From assembly GCF_013450295.1 (NCBI RefSeq), contig NZ_SKBR01000001.1:2357001-2421000 (forward strand): DNA of 64,000 nt, given 5' to 3'. Below the pieces are notes generated by a model, which worked only from the letters and a program-made list of their open reading frames with translations, had not been told where the DNA came from and searched no databases. Numbering within the stretch: position 1 is the stretch's first letter; each line of letters opens with the position of its first letter. Made by a program: the position numbers and the translations under genes. The stretch comes from Streptomyces sp. AJS327 (GTDB taxonomy: Bacteria; Actinomycetota; Actinomycetes; Streptomycetales; Streptomycetaceae). This document shows, one piece after another, positions 34,401 through 42,318 of this stretch.

Positions 34401-35432
34401 TCAGCCTCCGGCGAGCTGGCCGTCGGTGACGACCCGGACGCCGTCGACGGTGACCGTGCAGCCGCGCATCGCGATGTCGAGGTGGGCGTCGGTCTCCCGG
34501 TGGAGGTAGGGGTGCGGGCCGGTGGACCACAGGAAGTTCCCGGCGAAGGCGCGGGCGTCCATCCCCATGAGGTCGCCCCGGCCGTACGTCGCGCTGGCGA
34601 ACCAGTCGGCGCCCCGCATCAGGCCCCAGCCCATGTGCGAGAGGCTCCGCGCCCACCGGTCGCCCGACTCGTCGAAGAAGGCGCTGAGCAGCGCGGCCCC
34701 AGCGCCGCCGGTGACCTCCCGGATGTGCCCGTCGGCGATCTCCAGGGTCACCGGCTGGCGTACGTAGGTCTGGAAGGGCAGCACGATGTCGCCCTCCGCC
34801 AGCACGATCCGCCCCTCGGACACCTCCGGCCAGCACAGCACCATGGTGCTCGGCCAGTGGTCCCAGCGGCCGGGGTCGTCGGTGAAGCCGCACTGGAAGC
34901 CCGGGTGCGACCGGGCGAGGGACACGGTGAGGTCGGTGCCCGCCGCCGAGGCCACGCGCATCACCGAGGAGCGGGCCAGCAGTCGCGCCCCCTCCTGGGC
35001 CCGCGCCTTGTCCGCCTCCTCCGGAAGGTTCCGCAGGAGGACGCCGGGCGGCTCGTGGACGTAGAGGATCCGGGTGCCCGAGTGGAGGATCTCCCGCTGC
35101 GCCGGGGAGTGCAGCACCCCCTCGCGGGTGAGGTCGACGACCAGGTCGGCGGCGGTCAGCAGGGCGCGCGCCGCGGCGTCGTCGAGCATCGCGGCCGGTT
35201 CCGGCGCGGTGCCCCTCCCGGCTCCCGACGGCGCCGCCGGACGGCCGCCGGGGACGGTCGCGGCGATGACGTGCGCGCCGTGCGCCCGCGCCGCCCCGAA
35301 GGCGGCGGCGACGTGGTCACCACGGCTACCCGGCTCGGAGAGCACGACGGCGTGCTCGCCCGCGCGCAGTTTGCAGAGCCCCAGTTCACGGGTGAAGGCG
35401 TCGAGCAGATCGGCGGACGAGAGGTCGAACAC
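34401..35432 (-). CDS. nicX: 2,5-dihydroxypyridine 5,6-dioxygenase
   Basis: The protein has 343 residues. GTG 35432 is chosen because GGAGGG lies four bases upstream and the length then fits NicX (about 350). NicX uses Fe(II) to open 2,5-dihydroxypyridine to N-formylmaleamate. Shared blocks are LHSPAQREILHSGTRIL, DDPGRWDHWPS, EGDIVLPFQTYVRQPVTLEI, SHMGWGL, MDARAFAGNFLWSTGP and AHLDIAMRGC. His266, His317 and Asp319 fall almost at the positions of the P. putida ligands (265, 318, 320). A short insertion of Gly, Ala and Pro lies near residues 60-75. It is the first gene of the minus-strand nicotinate run. Confidence 0.9.
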   Translation of the reverse strand: MFDLSSADLLDAFTRELGLCKLRAGEHAVVLSEPGSRGDHVAAAFGAARAHGAHVIAATVPGGRPAAPSGAGRGTAPEPAAMLDDAAARALLTAADLVVDLTREGVLHSPAQREILHSGTRILYVHEPPGVLLRNLPEEADKARAQEGARLLARSSVMRVASAAGTDLTVSLARSHPGFQCGFTDDPGRWDHWPSTMVLCWPEVSEGRIVLAEGDIVLPFQTYVRQPVTLEIADGHIREVTGGAGAALLSAFFDESGDRWARSLSHMGWGLMRGADWFASATYGRGDLMGMDARAFAGNFLWSTGPHPYLHRETDAHLDIAMRGCTVTVDGVRVVTDGQLAGG

Positions 35433-35855
35433 GGGTCCCTCCAGGTGCTCGGTGGTCGCCACCACGGTCCCGGTTTTGGCGGGGGTGGAACACGGACGCG
35501 GTGGTACGGGCCCGCGCGGGGCTCGGGGATCTCCCGGAACTCCGGAACTCCGAAACTCGGTCAACGGGTGTACGGGCAGGGGACGTCGAGTGGTCAGCCC
35601 GCGTGGCGCGGGTGGGTGAGCGGTGCATCCGGGGATTGGCCCGCCCATGTCATCCGAGCACGTACGATGCGGTGACGCAAGAGGTGCGTCGCCAAGGTCC
35701 GCCGCCGCCCGGCGACTTGCGCCGTGTCGCCGCAGGTGGAGGGGTTCGCCCGCGCTCGTCGGGCGGCCCGGGGAACGGTCCCCACCCGGCGGGACGGGCC
35801 GGGCCGGGGTGTCCGCCACTGGTACGTCCCCGGATCGTCCCGTCGGCCGCGCGGC
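35433..35855. other. 423-bp intergenic region upstream of nicX
   Basis: No gene is credible here. Two things stand out. At about 35535-35558 the octamer GGAACTCC is repeated directly and followed by a variant (GAAACTC). At 35674-35690 lies an inverted repeat, annotated separately. The region must hold the promoter for nicX, but no convincing -35/-10 pair was found close to the gene. Confidence 0.4.
35674..35690. promoter_or_regulatory. Inverted repeat, possible operator upstream of nicX
   Basis: GACGCA-AGAGG-TGCGTC is a perfect 6-5-6 inverted repeat, extended by two more pairs beyond one mismatch (35671-35693). It lies about 240 bases before nicX. A -10-like TACGAT (35663-35668) on the plus strand is adjacent. 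It could bind the MarR half of the nicotinate fusion protein; this is a guess from position. Confidence 0.35.
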
Positions 35856-36257
35856 TCAGTCCCGTGGCCCCGCGTCCCGCCCCCGGGCCCGCTCCCGGAG
35901 CACGATGGCCACCCCGGCGTTCAGCGCGGCGCTCACCAGGGCCAGTCCGGCCCAGCCGGCGTACCGGGCGCGCTTCGCGACGCAGCCGTGCGTCCCGCGC
36001 GAGTAGTGCCCGTTGACCACGTCCTTCGGCAGGATGACCGAACCGCAGGCGTACGCCGGGGCTTCCTCGTCGCTGTTGGCCTGGCCGGTGTGGGTGCTCG
36101 GCAGGAACAGGAGGAGCGCCGCCAGCAGCGCCAGCATGATCGTCACCACCCCGAGCCGTCGGCGGCGTGCGGAGTGGGTCTCCGGGGAGGCCCTCAACTC
36201 CCGCAGCAGCGCGGCCTTCTCGTGCGGTGGCAGCGGGAAGCCGCTGTGGATGGACAT
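35856..36257 (-). CDS. Small two-helix membrane protein of unknown function
   Basis: The protein has 133 residues from ATG 36257 (MSIHSGFPLPPHEKAALLREL). A polar N-terminus of about 38 residues precedes a first membrane helix (VVTIMLALLAALLLFLP), an external loop of about 45 residues containing two cysteines (YACGSV and HGCVAK) that could pair, and a second helix (AGWAGLALVSAALNAGVAIVL). It is not recognised as a known family. The upstream longer reading frame is discounted because the codons before 36257 look non-coding. It is adjacent to, but on the opposite strand from, the NDH-2-like gene. Confidence 0.6.
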   Translation of the reverse strand: MSIHSGFPLPPHEKAALLRELRASPETHSARRRRLGVVTIMLALLAALLLFLPSTHTGQANSDEEAPAYACGSVILPKDVVNGHYSRGTHGCVAKRARYAGWAGLALVSAALNAGVAIVLRERARGRDAGPRD

Positions 36258-36527
36258 GTGAACGCACCCCCGTACGTGTCGTGTTGAACCCCCTGGCCCC
36301 GGATGGCCGCTGAGGGCCCCGGCCCGGGACACTCGTCACCGTACGCACGGTGACCATCCGTTCGCACACCGCCCACGGTGCTCGGTCCACGACCGTGACA
36401 CCCCACGCCAGCGTGGGACGGACCGCGGCACCGCGCCCTGTGGCCCATGTCACACGCGGTCCCCGTCAGGAACCGGGTCGCTGTCGCGCTCAGCCTCCGA
36501 GAGCAAGCGACCTGACAGGAGCGGCAC

Positions 36528-37727
36528 ATGAAACACCGCATCGTCGTCCTCGGCGCCGGATACGCCGGGTCCTTCACGGCCGGGAACCTGGCCCGCGGGC
36601 TGTCCCCGGCGGACACCGAGATCACCGTGGTCAACGCCGAGCCGGACTTCGTCCAGCGTATGCGGCTGCACCAGCTCGCGTCCGGCCAGGAGGTCGCGGC
36701 GCCGCCGCTCACCGACGTCTTCGCGGGCACGGGCGTACGGCTGCGCGTGGCCCGGGTCACCGCCGTCGACCCCGAACGGCGGGCCGTCGCCGTGGCCGAC
36801 GCCGACGGCGGCGGCGAACTCGGCTACGACACCCTCGTCTACGCGCTCGGCAGCCAGGCCGCCGACCACGGTGTCCCCGGCGTACCCGAGCACGCCTTCG
36901 GTGTCGCCGGACGGCCCTCGGCACTGCGCCTGCGGGGGCGCCTGGAGCGCCTGGACGACGGCGGGCGGGTGCTGGTCGTCGGCGACGGGCTGACCGGCAT
37001 CGAGACCGCCACCGAGATCGCCGAATCCCGGCCCGGCCTGTCGGTGACGCTGGCCGCCGATGGCGAGCTGGGCGCCCGGCTCTCCGTCCGGGCCCGGGCC
37101 CATCTGCGCCGAGCCTGCGAGCGGTTGGGGGTCACCGTCCAGGAGCACGCCACCGTCACGGCCGTCGAGGCTGCCGGGGCGGTGTGCGCCGACGGCACCG
37201 TCCTCCCGGCCGACGTGACCGTGTGGACGGCCGGGTTCACGGCGAGCCCCCTCGCCGCCGCGGGCGGTCTGGAGGTCACGGAGAACGGCCGGATCGTCGT
37301 CGACCGCACCATGCGGTCGGTCTCCCATCCGCGGGTCCACGCCGTCGGCGACAGTGTTCACGTCCTCGGCGACAACGGCCACCCACTGCCGATGTCCTGC
37401 GCTTCGGCGGGCTGCACCGGCCGGCAGGCGGTCAACGCGATCATCGGGCGCCTCACCGGCCGCGAGGTCGCCAACGCCAAGCTGACCTACCTGTACAACG
37501 CCATCAGCCTCGGACGGCGGGACGGGATCCTCCAGTGGGTCGACGGCGACGGTGCGGCGAAACCGTGGTGCGTGGGCGGCCGGAAGGCGGCGCGGTTCAA
37601 GTCGGGCGTCATCGGGGGCGCCCTGTGGGGGACGCGGCACCCGACCATGGGCCTGCCCCGTCGCAGGCGCCGCCTGGCGACCGCTCCGGGCGCACCGGCC
37701 GGGGACGGTGGTCGTGTCTCCGCATAG
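36528..37727 (+). CDS. NAD(P)/FAD-dependent oxidoreductase (NDH-2/FSP1-like)
   Basis: The protein has 399 residues, with GGAG seven bases before ATG 36528. It has a two-dinucleotide-fold flavoprotein pattern: FAD site VVLGAGYAGSFTAGNLA (residues 5-21), the ATG-equivalent LVYALGS (near 105), NAD site VLVVGDGLTGIETATEIAE (near 147), and the second FAD contact VHAVGDSV (near 273). Similar to type II NADH dehydrogenases that pass electrons to quinone, but the C-terminus lacks an obvious membrane-anchoring helix. In Streptomyces this family commonly sits before a SigJ-type ECF sigma gene, as here, where the stop codon TAG forms part of the -10 box of the sigma gene. Confidence 0.85.
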   Translation: MKHRIVVLGAGYAGSFTAGNLARGLSPADTEITVVNAEPDFVQRMRLHQLASGQEVAAPPLTDVFAGTGVRLRVARVTAVDPERRAVAVADADGGGELGYDTLVYALGSQAADHGVPGVPEHAFGVAGRPSALRLRGRLERLDDGGRVLVVGDGLTGIETATEIAESRPGLSVTLAADGELGARLSVRARAHLRRACERLGVTVQEHATVTAVEAAGAVCADGTVLPADVTVWTAGFTASPLAAAGGLEVTENGRIVVDRTMRSVSHPRVHAVGDSVHVLGDNGHPLPMSCASAGCTGRQAVNAIIGRLTGREVANAKLTYLYNAISLGRRDGILQWVDGDGAAKPWCVGGRKAARFKSGVIGGALWGTRHPTMGLPRRRRRLATAPGAPAGDGGRVSA

Positions 37728-37730
37728 GGT
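37725..37730 (+). promoter_or_regulatory. -10 box of a leaderless promoter for the ECF sigma gene
   Basis: TAGGGT overlaps the stop codon of the upstream gene and is seven bases before GTG 37738. No good ribosome site is present. The sigma gene may thus be transcribed independently of the oxidoreductase as well as by read-through. Confidence 0.5.
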
Positions 37731-37737
37731 GGCCGGT

Positions 37738-38691
37738 GTGGACGGCGCCGCCGCCGATCGCTTCGACACCAGCCGGTTCGAGGCCAGCCGGGACCGGCTG
37801 GCCTCGCTGGCGTACCGGCTGCTGGGCTCCGCCACCGACGCCGAGGACGCCGTGCAGGACGCGTTCCTGCACTGGCAGTCCGCCGACCGGCGGCGGATCA
37901 GGGTGCCGGAAGCGTGGCTGACCAAGGTCGTCACCAACCTCTGCCTGGACCGGCTCCGTTCGGCACGCGTCCGCCGCGAACGCACCGCCGGGGCCTGGCT
38001 GCCCGAACCGCTCCTGGACGGCGACCCGATGCTCGGACCGGCGGAGACGGCCGAGCAGCGGGAGTCGGTCTCGCTGGCCGTACTCACGCTGATGGAACGG
38101 CTGTCACCGCCCGAGCGCGCCGTCTACGTCCTGCGCGAGGCCTTCTCGTACCGGCACGCCGAGATCGCCGAGATCCTCGGCATCACCGACTCCGCCAGCC
38201 AGCAGCACCTCCACCGGGCCCGGCGCCGCGTCACCGCCGCCCGCCGCGGCGGCGAGGTCGACCCGGCCTCCGCCCGCAGGGTCGCCGAGGAGTTCTTCGC
38301 CGCCGCCTCCTCGGGGCACACCGAACGGCTGGTGGAACTGCTCACCGACGACGCGACCGCGGTCACCGACGGCGCCGGTCTGACCAGCGGACTGCTGCGG
38401 TACGACACCCCACGGGACGTCGCCGCCATCGCGCGGTCCGGCTTCCGTTCCACGGCCGCGAAACGGCGCTTCGCCGGTGGCCCGCTCACCGTCCACTCCG
38501 CGCACGTCAACGGCGCCCCCGCGATCCTCTTCACGCGGGCCGACCAGGTCGTCGGCGCCGTGACGTTCGACCTGGCCCACGGCCGGATCGCGACGGTGCG
38601 CGGCATCGCCGCCCCGGCCCGTCTGACCCGCCTCGCCGAAGCCTGGCGGCGGTACGGGCCGGACGCGCCGCCGCTCATCGCCCGGTGGTGA
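37738..38691 (+). CDS. ECF sigma factor with SnoaL-like C-terminal domain (SigJ/ECF41-like)
   Basis: The protein has 317 residues. Sigma region 2 is near 10-80 (LASLAYRLLGSATDAEDAVQDAFLHW) and region 4 near 125-175 (LSPPERAVYVLREAFSYRHAEIAEILGITDSASQQHLHRARRR, in outline). A SnoaL/NTF2-like domain of about 120 residues follows, the hallmark of SigJ/ECF41 factors that need no anti-sigma and are modulated by this domain. The conserved DGGG motif of ECF41 appears as DGAG (near 221), and the late NPDKL motif is not kept (GIAAPARL), so it is a divergent member. Its last 17 bases are part of the 390-bp tandem duplication. Confidence 0.85.
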   Translation: MDGAAADRFDTSRFEASRDRLASLAYRLLGSATDAEDAVQDAFLHWQSADRRRIRVPEAWLTKVVTNLCLDRLRSARVRRERTAGAWLPEPLLDGDPMLGPAETAEQRESVSLAVLTLMERLSPPERAVYVLREAFSYRHAEIAEILGITDSASQQHLHRARRRVTAARRGGEVDPASARRVAEEFFAAASSGHTERLVELLTDDATAVTDGAGLTSGLLRYDTPRDVAAIARSGFRSTAAKRRFAGGPLTVHSAHVNGAPAILFTRADQVVGAVTFDLAHGRIATVRGIAAPARLTRLAEAWRRYGPDAPPLIARW

Positions 38692-39454
38692 GGAGCGGCG
38701 CGTCTCCCGCGCCGGGACGGTCCCCGTCGGGGGTGGCCCTCGGTGGGGGAGCGCGGCGATCCGGCGGCCCCCGACTCGGGGTGGGGCTGGCCGGGGAAGC
38801 GGTCCCGGAACGGCGTCGGTCCTCGTGGGGGCCGGGATGGCGCGGCCGATCCGGCGTGCGGGCGGACGGCGCCGCCGCCGGGTGTTGACGGCGGGGCCGT
38901 CCCCGGCGGGAGCACGGGGAGGTGGGCGCCGGGGGCCGGGGTGTTCGAGGGCCGGGGCTCCCTGGCGTCACCACGCTCGGGTGGGTCGCGGGCGCCGACG
39001 CTACGGACGTCCGAGTCTCCGCGCGGCCGCGACGACGGACGCGCGCCGGCGGGCGTGTTCGGCGTCATCGCCCGGTGGTGAGGAGCGGCGCGTCTCCCGC
39101 GCCGGGACGGTCCCCGTCGGGGGTGGCCCTCGGTGGGGGAGCGCGGCGATCCGGCGGCCCCCGACTCGGGGTGGGGCTGGCCGGGGAAGCGGTCCCGGAA
39201 CGGCGTCGGTCCTCGTGGGGGCCGGGATGGCGCGGCCGATCCGGCGTGCGGGCGGACGGCGCCGCCGCCGGGTGTTGACGGCGGGGCCGTCCCCGGCGGG
39301 AGCACGGGGAGGTGGGCGCCGGGGGCCGGGGTGTTCGAGGGCCGGGGCTCCCTGGCGTCACCACGCTCGGGTGGGTCGCGGGCGCCGACGCTACGGACGT
39401 CCGAGTCTCCGCGCGGCCGCGACGACGGACGCGCGCCGGCGGGCGTGTTCGGCG
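38675..39454. repeat. Exact 390-bp tandem duplication with 10-bp microhomology
   Basis: Bases 38675-39064 and 39065-39454 are identical by line-by-line comparison. A further 10 bases (39455-39464, TCATCGCCCG) repeat the beginning of the unit, so the ancestral sequence carried this 10-mer at both edges. The unit spans the 3' end of the ECF sigma gene, the whole intergenic space and the 3' end of the TetR gene. As a result, copy 1 ends with a relic of the TetR C-terminus and copy 2 begins with a relic of the sigma C-terminus. Both real genes remain intact. The region 38692-39390 has no gene of its own. An assembly artefact is possible. Confidence 0.95.
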
Positions 39455-39978
39455 TCATCGCCCGCCTCGCCGGTCAGCATGCGCGCGACCTGCGGTACCG
39501 CGGACCACCAGCCAGCCAGCGAGAGCACGAGAAAGATGAGATGATCCGCGTCGAACTCGCTGGTGACCACACCCCGGTCCTGGGCGTCTCGCACGGCGGC
39601 GGTCTTGTACCCGTAGTACCGCCGCCGCTGCCGCTCGTCGGGAACCTCGGCGGTGAAGGCGAGACCTTCCCAGCGCAGCAGTCTGCCCAGCGCGGGGTGG
39701 GCGAGGTGGTAGTCGTAGACCCGGCCCGCGTAGTCGCCGATGTCCTCGGTCGCGAACGACTCCACCGGCACGTCCCGGGCGACCTTGGCGAGTTCGTCGC
39801 GGAGCACGGTCGCGAACAGCGACTGCTTGCCACCGAAGTAGTTGTAGACCCGTTCCTTGTTCACCCCGGCGGCCTTCGCGATCCGCTCGACCGTTGTCCC
39901 GTTCGGGCCGTGCGCGGCGAACTCCGCGACCGCGGCCTCCAGGATGGCCCGCTTGGTGCCCTCGACGTCCCACGCCAT
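39391..39978 (-). CDS. TetR family transcriptional regulator
   Basis: The protein has 195 residues. ATG 39978 is preferred over 39990 because GGGGAG lies five bases before it. The helix-turn-helix (about 8-55) reads AVAEFAAHGPNGTTVERIAKAAGVNKERVYNYFGGKQSLF, with the family's typical YNYFGGK end. The C-terminal ligand domain resembles TetR_C_33-type regulators (ALGRLLRWEGLAF). It is divergent from an MFS exporter, with two palindromic operators between. The last 64 bases of the gene lie in the second copy of the 390-bp duplication, and the sequence after the duplication edge is unaltered. Confidence 0.88.
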   Translation of the reverse strand: MAWDVEGTKRAILEAAVAEFAAHGPNGTTVERIAKAAGVNKERVYNYFGGKQSLFATVLRDELAKVARDVPVESFATEDIGDYAGRVYDYHLAHPALGRLLRWEGLAFTAEVPDERQRRRYYGYKTAAVRDAQDRGVVTSEFDADHLIFLVLSLAGWWSAVPQVARMLTGEAGDDAEHARRRASVVAAARRLGRP

Positions 39979-40028
39979 CGCGCTCCCCATCCGCGGCGTG
40001 GTGCGGGCGCCCGGGCGGCGGCCATCTC

Positions 40029-40042
40029 CAACGCTCGCGTTG
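40029..40042. promoter_or_regulatory. TetR operator 1
   Basis: CAACGCTCGCGTTG is a perfect inverted repeat (6-2-6). Its right arm overlaps the -35 box (TTGCTA, 40040-40045) of a promoter for the MFS gene whose -10 is TACGGT (40063-40068, 17-base spacer). Binding would block that promoter. Confidence 0.75.
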
Positions 40043-40073
40043 CTACTTGGGGGGCACGGTACTACGGTCATCA

Positions 40074-40089
40074 CCAACGCTACCGTTGG
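40074..40089. promoter_or_regulatory. TetR operator 2
   Basis: CCAACGCTACCGTTGG is an inverted repeat with one mismatched pair, sharing the CCAACG/CGTTGG arms of operator 1. It lies just downstream of the MFS promoter and 14 bases before the MFS start codon. The centres of the two sites are about 46 bases apart. Confidence 0.75.
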
Positions 40090-40102
40090 AAACGGAGAGA
40101 GT

Positions 40103-41329
40103 ATGTCCTCGCCCACGCCCACCACGCGTGATCCGGCAGCCGGACGGACCACGCCACCGGAGTCCGCGTATCCGGCCTCGACCGCGGCGATCGTCGTGCT
40201 CGCCGGCACGGCGCTGTTCGTGCTCACCCAGATGTACGCCGCGATCCCGCTGGTCACACCGGTCGGCCGCGACCTCGGCGGGGATGTGACGTTCGCGCTG
40301 TCGACGGCGTTCAGCCTCTGCTACGCGGTCGGCTTCCTCGTGTGGGGGCCGCTGGCCGACCAGTACGGGCGCAAGCGCGTTCTGGTGATCGGTCTCGCCC
40401 TGCTGACCGCCATGACGCTCGGCACCGCCCTGGCGTCGAACGTCCCGGGCCTCGGGGTGCTGCGGGCGGCGCAGGGGTTCGCGGCGGCCAGCTTCGCGCC
40501 GGTCGCCCTCGCCTACCTCGCCGAGGCGGCGCCGCCACGGCGCCGCCCGGTGGCGATCGGAGCGATGTCGACGGCGTTCCTCGTCGCCGGGATCGCCGGA
40601 CAGGTGCTCGCCTCCGCCGTCTCGCTCACGCTCGGCTGGGCCTGGGTGTTCGGCCTGTGCGGCGGCGTGCTCGCCGTCTGCCTCGGCTGCGTCGCCGTCC
40701 TCGTGGTCGAGCGGCGGCGCGCGGAGGGACCGGGCGGTCTCGGGCACCGGTTCGCCGCGATGGGCCGCGTCGCGGTGATGCCGCGGGTCCTGCTGCTCGC
40801 CCTCGCGCACGTCACGCTGCTGCTCGGGTTCGTCGCGATGTACACCGGTCTCGGCCCGCACCTGGAGACCCTCGGGCTGGGGGCGTCGGGGGTGACCTGG
40901 CTGCGGCTGGCCGGGTTGCCCGGCATGTTCGCCTCCCTCCTCGCCGGACGGCTCGCGCACAGACTGGGCATGGCCGGGGTCGCGCGCCTCGGCTTCGCCG
41001 TCGCCGCTCTCGGGCTCGCCGCGGAGGCGCTGTTCTCGGCCTCGCTCGCCGGAGTCGCCGTGACGAGCCTGGTGTACGTGACCGGGGTGGCGTTCGCGAT
41101 CCCGGCGATGATCACCCTGTTCGGCGAGACCGCCGCTCCGAACCGCGCCGGGGGCATGGCCCTGAACGGATGCGTGCTCTTCGTCGGTGCCAGCGTCGGC
41201 CCCCTCACCGCCGGACTCGGCCTGGCCTTCCCGGTGCTGCTGCTCAGCCTGGCCGGACTCGCGGTGGGCGCGGCCCTCAGCCTCACCGTCTTCGCGCACC
41301 TCAGCGACCGCGACGGGCTGTCGGCATGA
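40103..41329 (+). CDS. MFS transporter (drug or metabolite efflux type)
   Basis: The protein has 408 residues, with GGAGAGAGT before ATG 40103. About twelve membrane helices are evident, with the loop 2-3 motif GPLADQYGRKRVLV (near 75-88) and RAAQGFAAASFAPVALAYLAEA in helix 4. The group resembles AraJ/YnfM-like exporters. The divergent TetR gene and two palindromic sites flanking its promoter suggest that a substrate or toxic ligand of the regulator induces export. Confidence 0.87.
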   Translation: MSSPTPTTRDPAAGRTTPPESAYPASTAAIVVLAGTALFVLTQMYAAIPLVTPVGRDLGGDVTFALSTAFSLCYAVGFLVWGPLADQYGRKRVLVIGLALLTAMTLGTALASNVPGLGVLRAAQGFAAASFAPVALAYLAEAAPPRRRPVAIGAMSTAFLVAGIAGQVLASAVSLTLGWAWVFGLCGGVLAVCLGCVAVLVVERRRAEGPGGLGHRFAAMGRVAVMPRVLLLALAHVTLLLGFVAMYTGLGPHLETLGLGASGVTWLRLAGLPGMFASLLAGRLAHRLGMAGVARLGFAVAALGLAAEALFSASLAGVAVTSLVYVTGVAFAIPAMITLFGETAAPNRAGGMALNGCVLFVGASVGPLTAGLGLAFPVLLLSLAGLAVGAALSLTVFAHLSDRDGLSA

Positions 41330-41610
41330 GGCGCCCGCCCGCCCCCGGCGCGACCGGCCGCTCCGTCACCGCCAGGAAGACCGAACTCCCCACCGCCGCC
41401 GAGGCCGACGCCAGCCCGCGCGCGGCCCGGCGCTCGCGGACGCAGGGGCCGACCGCGCCCCGGCGGGCGCGAGCGCCGCGGGTGTGACGGCGCCGGCTCC
41501 GGATGTCGGTTCGCCCGCCGTCCCGGGGCGCCTCCGGTCGCACGTCAGGGGGAGGGAGCCGTGCGGAGCCGGTCGCCCGCGCGGTTGTGGCGCGGGAGAT
41601 ACTGCGGACC

Positions 41611-42231
41611 ATGCGTGTCGACTTCGATCCTCAGACCATGCCCCGCAACGACTTCTACCGGCTGCTGACGGCCACGGTGGTGCCGCGGCCCATCGCCTGG
41701 GTGTCGACGGTGAGTCAGGACGGTACGACGGACAACCTCGCCCCGCACTCCTTCTTCAACGTGGCCTGCGTCGCGCCTCCGATCGTCCAGTTCTCCTCGG
41801 TCGGCCGGAAGGACTCGCTGCGCAACATCGAGGCGACCGGCGAGTTCGTGGTCAACCTGGCGCCCGAGCCGCTGTTCGGGGAGATCAACGCCACCGCGAC
41901 GGACTTCCCGCACGGGATTAGCGAGTTCGACGCCGTCGGGCTGGAGCGGGAGCCGAGCCACCGGGTCCGGCCGCCGCGGGTGGCGGGGTCCCCGGCGGTG
42001 CTGGAGTGCGAACTGCACAGCACCCTCGGGCTCGGCGACTCCACGGTGGTCTTCGGCCGCGTCGTCCACGCCGCCGTCGCCGGGGACGTGCTCAGCGAGG
42101 GCCACCCGGAGGCCACCCGGATGCGCCCGATGACGCGGATGGGCAAGAACGAGTGGGCCGCCCTCGGCGAGGTCAGCTCCCTGGCCCGCGTCCCCTACGC
42201 CACCTGGCAGGCGGAGCGGAACGGCGGCTGA
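41611..42231 (+). CDS. Flavin reductase-like (FMN-binding split-barrel) protein
   Basis: The protein has 206 residues from ATG 41611. The flavin reductase-like domain begins near residue 15 with TATVVPRPIAWVSTVSQDGTTDNLAPHSFFN (outline), including the Ser-rich FMN contact and the PRPIAWVST signature. Later segments FSSVGRKDSLRNIEATGEFVVNL and RMGKNEWAALGEV are also family marks. Such proteins bind FMN and reduce it, or serve a partner monooxygenase, but no partner is adjacent. The 281-bp gap before it (41330-41610) shows nothing notable. Confidence 0.85.
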   Translation: MRVDFDPQTMPRNDFYRLLTATVVPRPIAWVSTVSQDGTTDNLAPHSFFNVACVAPPIVQFSSVGRKDSLRNIEATGEFVVNLAPEPLFGEINATATDFPHGISEFDAVGLEREPSHRVRPPRVAGSPAVLECELHSTLGLGDSTVVFGRVVHAAVAGDVLSEGHPEATRMRPMTRMGKNEWAALGEVSSLARVPYATWQAERNGG

Positions 42232-42318
42232 CCCCGCCGCACCCGACCTCCGCCCCCGGTCGCCGCCCTCCCCGTCCGCGGGGACGGACTGGCCGGGACG
42301 GCCGGGCGGGGAAGCTGG

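Noticed and set aside
38675..39454. The tandem repeat as an insertion sequence or integrated element
   Set aside because: It has no transposase frame, no terminal inverted repeats and no target duplication; it is a copy of local gene ends and intergenic DNA.
38124..39458. A 444-residue minus-strand frame with an internal exact repeat of about 130 residues, resembling a repeat protein
   Set aside because: The repeat is simply the 390-bp DNA duplication, whose length is divisible by three. The frame runs antisense into the sigma gene and has no start signals.
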